NCBI RefSeq assembly: GCF_047246645.1
Contig: NZ_JBFOKR010000006.1
Coordinates: 62,001-126,000 of the forward strand
Source: Ferdinandcohnia sp047246645
GTDB lineage: Bacteria; Bacillota; Bacilli; Bacillales; Bacillaceae_L
DNA: 64,000 bases
Direction: 5' to 3'
Shown here piece after piece: positions 61,262-64,000 of this stretch (within the stretch, counting starts at the first letter, position 1; each line of letters starts with the position of its first letter). The notes below the pieces were generated by a model. It was given only the letters and a program-made list of their open reading frames with translations, had not been told where the DNA came from and searched no databases. The translations under genes were made by a program, and so were the position numbers.

Positions 61262-63352
61262 TTGAGTTATAACAGTACTGAGGAAACAGTAGGAACTGTT
61301 GGAATCACCCCAGAGAATATGAATGAATACAAAGCGTGGTTGCAATATACCCGAAAAGGGGATGTCCAATGGGTGCAGAGGAATCAAGACCTGTTAAGCC
61401 AACTGGTTATTCCTAATGAGTCTTTACTTATTCAATCTGCTAGACAAGAGATGATTTCAGGAATTACATCCATGCTGGGAATTGAACCAACAATTAAGGA
61501 TGAAAATGTAATAACTCCAGCTACTGTTTTATTGAGTTTTGAAAACGGGGCTTTGCCAATTGATGCCTCTAAATTAAGTTCATTAAACAGTGAAAGTTAT
61601 TTTATCAAGACTGTTAAAAACAAACTATATGTTATTGGAAAGACGGACAAAGGGGTTCTCTACGGGGTATTCCACTTATTACGTATGATCCAGCAAGAAG
61701 CGGATTTACACAGTTTAGATATTGTGGAAGCACCAGTGAACCAATTACGTATGATTAACCATTGGGATAATATGGACGGTTCGATTGAACGAGGGTATGC
61801 CGGAAAATCAATATTTTATAAAGATTATCAATTTATTAGAAATTGGAATCGAATAAAGGATTATGCAAGACTTCTATCTTCAGTAGGAATTAACGGTGTT
61901 TCAATAAATAATGTAAACGTTCATGAAATTGAATCCAAATTAATCACCAGTGAGTATCTACCGGACGTAGCAAAGGTTGCTGATATTTTTCGTGGATATG
62001 GAATAAAGACATATTTAAGTGCCAACTATGCAAGTCCAATTCAGCTTGGGGACTTAGATACGGCTGATCCACTTGATGAGGGCGTTCGAAGTTGGTGGAA
62101 GGAAAAAGTAAAAGAAGTATATAACTATATTCCTGACTTTGGCGGTTTTGTGGTTAAAGCAGATTCAGAGCATCGCCCAGGGCCATTTACGTATAACAGA
62201 ACACATGCAGACGGTGCAAATATGCTTGGAGAAGCATTAAAACCTTTTGGTGGAGTCGTTTTCTGGAGATGTTTTGTGTACAACTGTCTTCAAGATTGGC
62301 GTGACCGTAAAACTGACAGAGCGCGTGCAGCTTATGATCACTTTAAACCATTAGATGGACAGTTCCTTGAAAATGTTGTTCTGCAAATTAAAAATGGACC
62401 AATGGACTTCCAGGTTAGAGAGCCTGTTTCTCCTCTATTTGGCGCAATGTCAGAAACGAATCAGGTTCTTGAGTTCCAAGTAACACAGGAATATACAGGA
62501 CAACAAAGGCATCTTTGCTACCTCATTCCACAATGGAAAGAAGTGCTGGATTTCGATACGCATGCAAAAGGTGAAGGCTCTACCGTTAAAAAAGTAGTAT
62601 CCGGTTCTTTATATCATAATACTTTAAGTGGAATTACTGCGGTTTCAAATATCGGAGACGACTTAAACTGGAATGGTCATACATTGGCACAAGCGAATTT
62701 CTATGGATACGGAAGACTTATTTGGAATCCAGACCTTAAGACCGATGAAATTACAGAAGAATGGGTTGAGCAAACGTTTGGGAAAAATGAACTCGTCTTC
62801 GAAAAACTAAAAGATATGCTTCATACATCATGGAGTATCTATGAAAAATACACAGCTCCACTAGGAGTAGGCTGGATGGTTAATCCTAGCCATCATTATG
62901 GACCAAACGTAGACGGTTATGAGTATGATGTGTGGGGCACCTATCATTTTGCTGATTGGAAAGGTATCGGTGTAAACCGTACATTAAAAGATGGAACAGG
63001 ATATACAGGTCAGTACTTTAAAGAAAATACCGACCTATTTGAATCATTAGATACATGTCCAGATGAACTCATTCTTTTCTTCCACCACGTACCATATACA
63101 CATGTTCTAAGGTCTGGGGTAACAGTGATACAGCATATCTACAATACTCACTTTGAAGGAGTTGAAGAAGCTGAAAATCTTGTTACTCAATGGAAGAAAC
63201 TTGAAGGTGAAATGGACACGACAAGATTTGAAGGTGTTCTAGCTAGATTACAAGAACAAAGCGAACATTCAAAAGAGTGGCGTGACAAAATTAATACGTA
63301 TTTCTACAGAAAATCTGGGATAGATGATGTGAAGGAACGTAAGATTTATTAA
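61262..63352 (+). CDS. aguA: GH67 alpha-glucuronidase
   Basis: 696 residues, the normal size of GH67. It removes 4-O-methyl-glucuronic acid from the non-reducing end of aldouronates. An N-terminal domain (about 1-150, with YGVFHLLRMIQQE) is followed by the catalytic barrel containing VKADSEHRPGPFTYNRTHADGAN with a conserved Glu (about 302), PLFGAMSETNQVLEFQVTQEY and the C-terminal helical domain with GVGWMVNPSHHYGPNVDGYEYD. TTG start at 61262 behind TTAGGAGGAAAATTCA. No signal peptide, so it acts inside the cell after import. Confidence 0.95.
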   Translation: MSYNSTEETVGTVGITPENMNEYKAWLQYTRKGDVQWVQRNQDLLSQLVIPNESLLIQSARQEMISGITSMLGIEPTIKDENVITPATVLLSFENGALPIDASKLSSLNSESYFIKTVKNKLYVIGKTDKGVLYGVFHLLRMIQQEADLHSLDIVEAPVNQLRMINHWDNMDGSIERGYAGKSIFYKDYQFIRNWNRIKDYARLLSSVGINGVSINNVNVHEIESKLITSEYLPDVAKVADIFRGYGIKTYLSANYASPIQLGDLDTADPLDEGVRSWWKEKVKEVYNYIPDFGGFVVKADSEHRPGPFTYNRTHADGANMLGEALKPFGGVVFWRCFVYNCLQDWRDRKTDRARAAYDHFKPLDGQFLENVVLQIKNGPMDFQVREPVSPLFGAMSETNQVLEFQVTQEYTGQQRHLCYLIPQWKEVLDFDTHAKGEGSTVKKVVSGSLYHNTLSGITAVSNIGDDLNWNGHTLAQANFYGYGRLIWNPDLKTDEITEEWVEQTFGKNELVFEKLKDMLHTSWSIYEKYTAPLGVGWMVNPSHHYGPNVDGYEYDVWGTYHFADWKGIGVNRTLKDGTGYTGQYFKENTDLFESLDTCPDELILFFHHVPYTHVLRSGVTVIQHIYNTHFEGVEEAENLVTQWKKLEGEMDTTRFEGVLARLQEQSEHSKEWRDKINTYFYRKSGIDDVKERKIY

Positions 63353-63362
63353 AAAGTTAAGA

Positions 63363-63394
63363 TGTGCTGGTCCATGAAATCTAGCACATTTTTC
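63363..63394 (+). terminator. Hairpin between aguA and the beta-xylosidase gene
   Basis: TGTGCT pairs with AGCACA around a 14-nt loop, followed by TTTTTC. It may reduce but need not stop transcription of the GH39 gene. Confidence 0.65.
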
Positions 63395-63430
63395 TTACCA
63401 GTAATATAACAACGACGAGAGGACAAGGTT

Positions 63431-64000
63431 ATGAAAAGAATAACTATCACTCAAGATCGAGTAACAACATTCAAAAAGAACTGGAAATATTGTGTGGGAA
63501 CAGGACGCCTAGGTCTTGCACTACAAAAGGAGTACCTTGATCATTTAAAACTTGCAAAAGAAAAAATTGGTTTCGAATATATCAGAGGACATGGCTTGCT
63601 TTCAGACGATGTTGGAATCTATCGGGAAATTGAAGTAGATGGTGAGACTCGCCCGTTCTATAACTTTACATACATTGATCGAATTTTTGATTCGTTTCTT
63701 GAAATCGGAATTCGACCATTCGTAGAGTTAGGATTTATGCCTTCTCAACTAGCTTCAGGAGACCAGACAATTTTTTACTGGAAGGGAAATGTAACACCTC
63801 CAAAAGATTATGAAAAATGGCATGACCTTATTGTTGCGGTCGTTTCTCATTTTGTAGAGCGGTATGGGATTGATGAAGTTTTAAAATGGCCGTTTGAAAT
63901 CTGGAATGAACCTAATCTAGTAAACTTCTGGAAAGATGCAGATAAACAAGAGTATTTCAAATTATATAAGGTTACAGCAAATGCAGTGAAAGAGGTTCAT
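63431..64000 (+). CDS. GH39 beta-xylosidase, 3' part outside window
   Basis: 190 codons from ATG 63431 (behind GAGAGGACAAGGTT) to the window edge. GH39 features are the opening NWKYCVGTGRLGLALQKEYLDHL, YIRGHGLLSDD, and the catalytic acid/base Glu in FEIWNEPNLVNFWKD. It would release xylose from xylo-oligosaccharides after alpha-glucuronidase and xylanase action, completing the cytoplasmic pathway. No signal peptide. The nucleophile Glu lies beyond the window. Confidence 0.93.
   Translation, partial: MKRITITQDRVTTFKKNWKYCVGTGRLGLALQKEYLDHLKLAKEKIGFEYIRGHGLLSDDVGIYREIEVDGETRPFYNFTYIDRIFDSFLEIGIRPFVELGFMPSQLASGDQTIFYWKGNVTPPKDYEKWHDLIVAVVSHFVERYGIDEVLKWPFEIWNEPNLVNFWKDADKQEYFKLYKVTANAVKEVH

Overview
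The window looks like chromosomal DNA from a low-GC, spore-forming Bacillaceae (Bacillus sensu lato). The evidence is AT-rich intergenic DNA, strong GGAGG-type ribosome binding sites, frequent TTG and GTG starts, an S-box (SAM-I) riboswitch over metNIQ, a natKR/natAB locus, yesL/yesM/yesN-type genes and many short hairpin-plus-T-run terminators. No rRNA, tRNA, phage, insertion sequence or CRISPR array was found. The window opens inside a peptidase gene and closes inside a beta-xylosidase gene.

Region 1 (1-17900) holds mostly solitary genes and small operons: an M3 peptidase (partial), NIF3-like protein, HAD hydrolase, tRNA-dihydrouridine synthase, an ABC-2 exporter pair, a metallophosphatase, DUF1456 and DUF2085 proteins, a small Cys-tailed membrane protein, an SGNH hydrolase, an MFS carrier, a possible sporulation protein, an MBL hydrolase behind a palindromic operator, a BBE flavoprotein, a DMT carrier and a secreted M28 aminopeptidase.

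Region 2 (17900-32500) is the most unusual part. It carries a 1017-residue protein with an N-terminal GNAT domain, translationally overlapped with an amidohydrolase; two kinds of intergenic repeats; a YkuK-type protein; a candidate structured RNA with a terminator upstream of a class-V aminotransferase gene; an Fe-S/FMN/FAD enoate reductase; and a 788-residue protein whose C-terminal half is a short-chain prenyl-diphosphate synthase and whose N-terminal half has its own Asp-rich motifs, suggesting a fused prenyltransferase/terpene-synthase-like enzyme. RlmD-type rRNA methyltransferase follows.

Region 3 (32500-51200) holds a tandem hairpin array, a radical SAM/SPASM protein, a GGDEF-EAL protein, a beta-propeller protein, the S-box operon metN-metI-metQ plus an iron-type alcohol dehydrogenase, a second tandem hairpin array with the same ~52-bp period, brnQ, glutaminase, a DHA2 MFS pump, and natK-natR divergent from natA-natB with a LytTR-type direct repeat between them.

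Region 4 (51200-64000) starts with a dispersed-repeat-like element and a cupin gene with a CRP/FNR-type site placed exactly 41.5 bp upstream of the predicted start. It then runs into a glucuronoxylan (aldouronate) utilisation locus: yesL-like gene, YesN/YesM-type two-component system, lipoprotein binding protein, two permeases, intracellular GH10 xylanase, GH67 alpha-glucuronidase and GH39 beta-xylosidase. Cre-like sites precede the regulator and transporter genes. The two-component system presumably senses extracellular xylo-oligosaccharides, the ABC system imports aldouronates, and the cytoplasmic enzymes degrade them. No secreted xylanase lies in the window.
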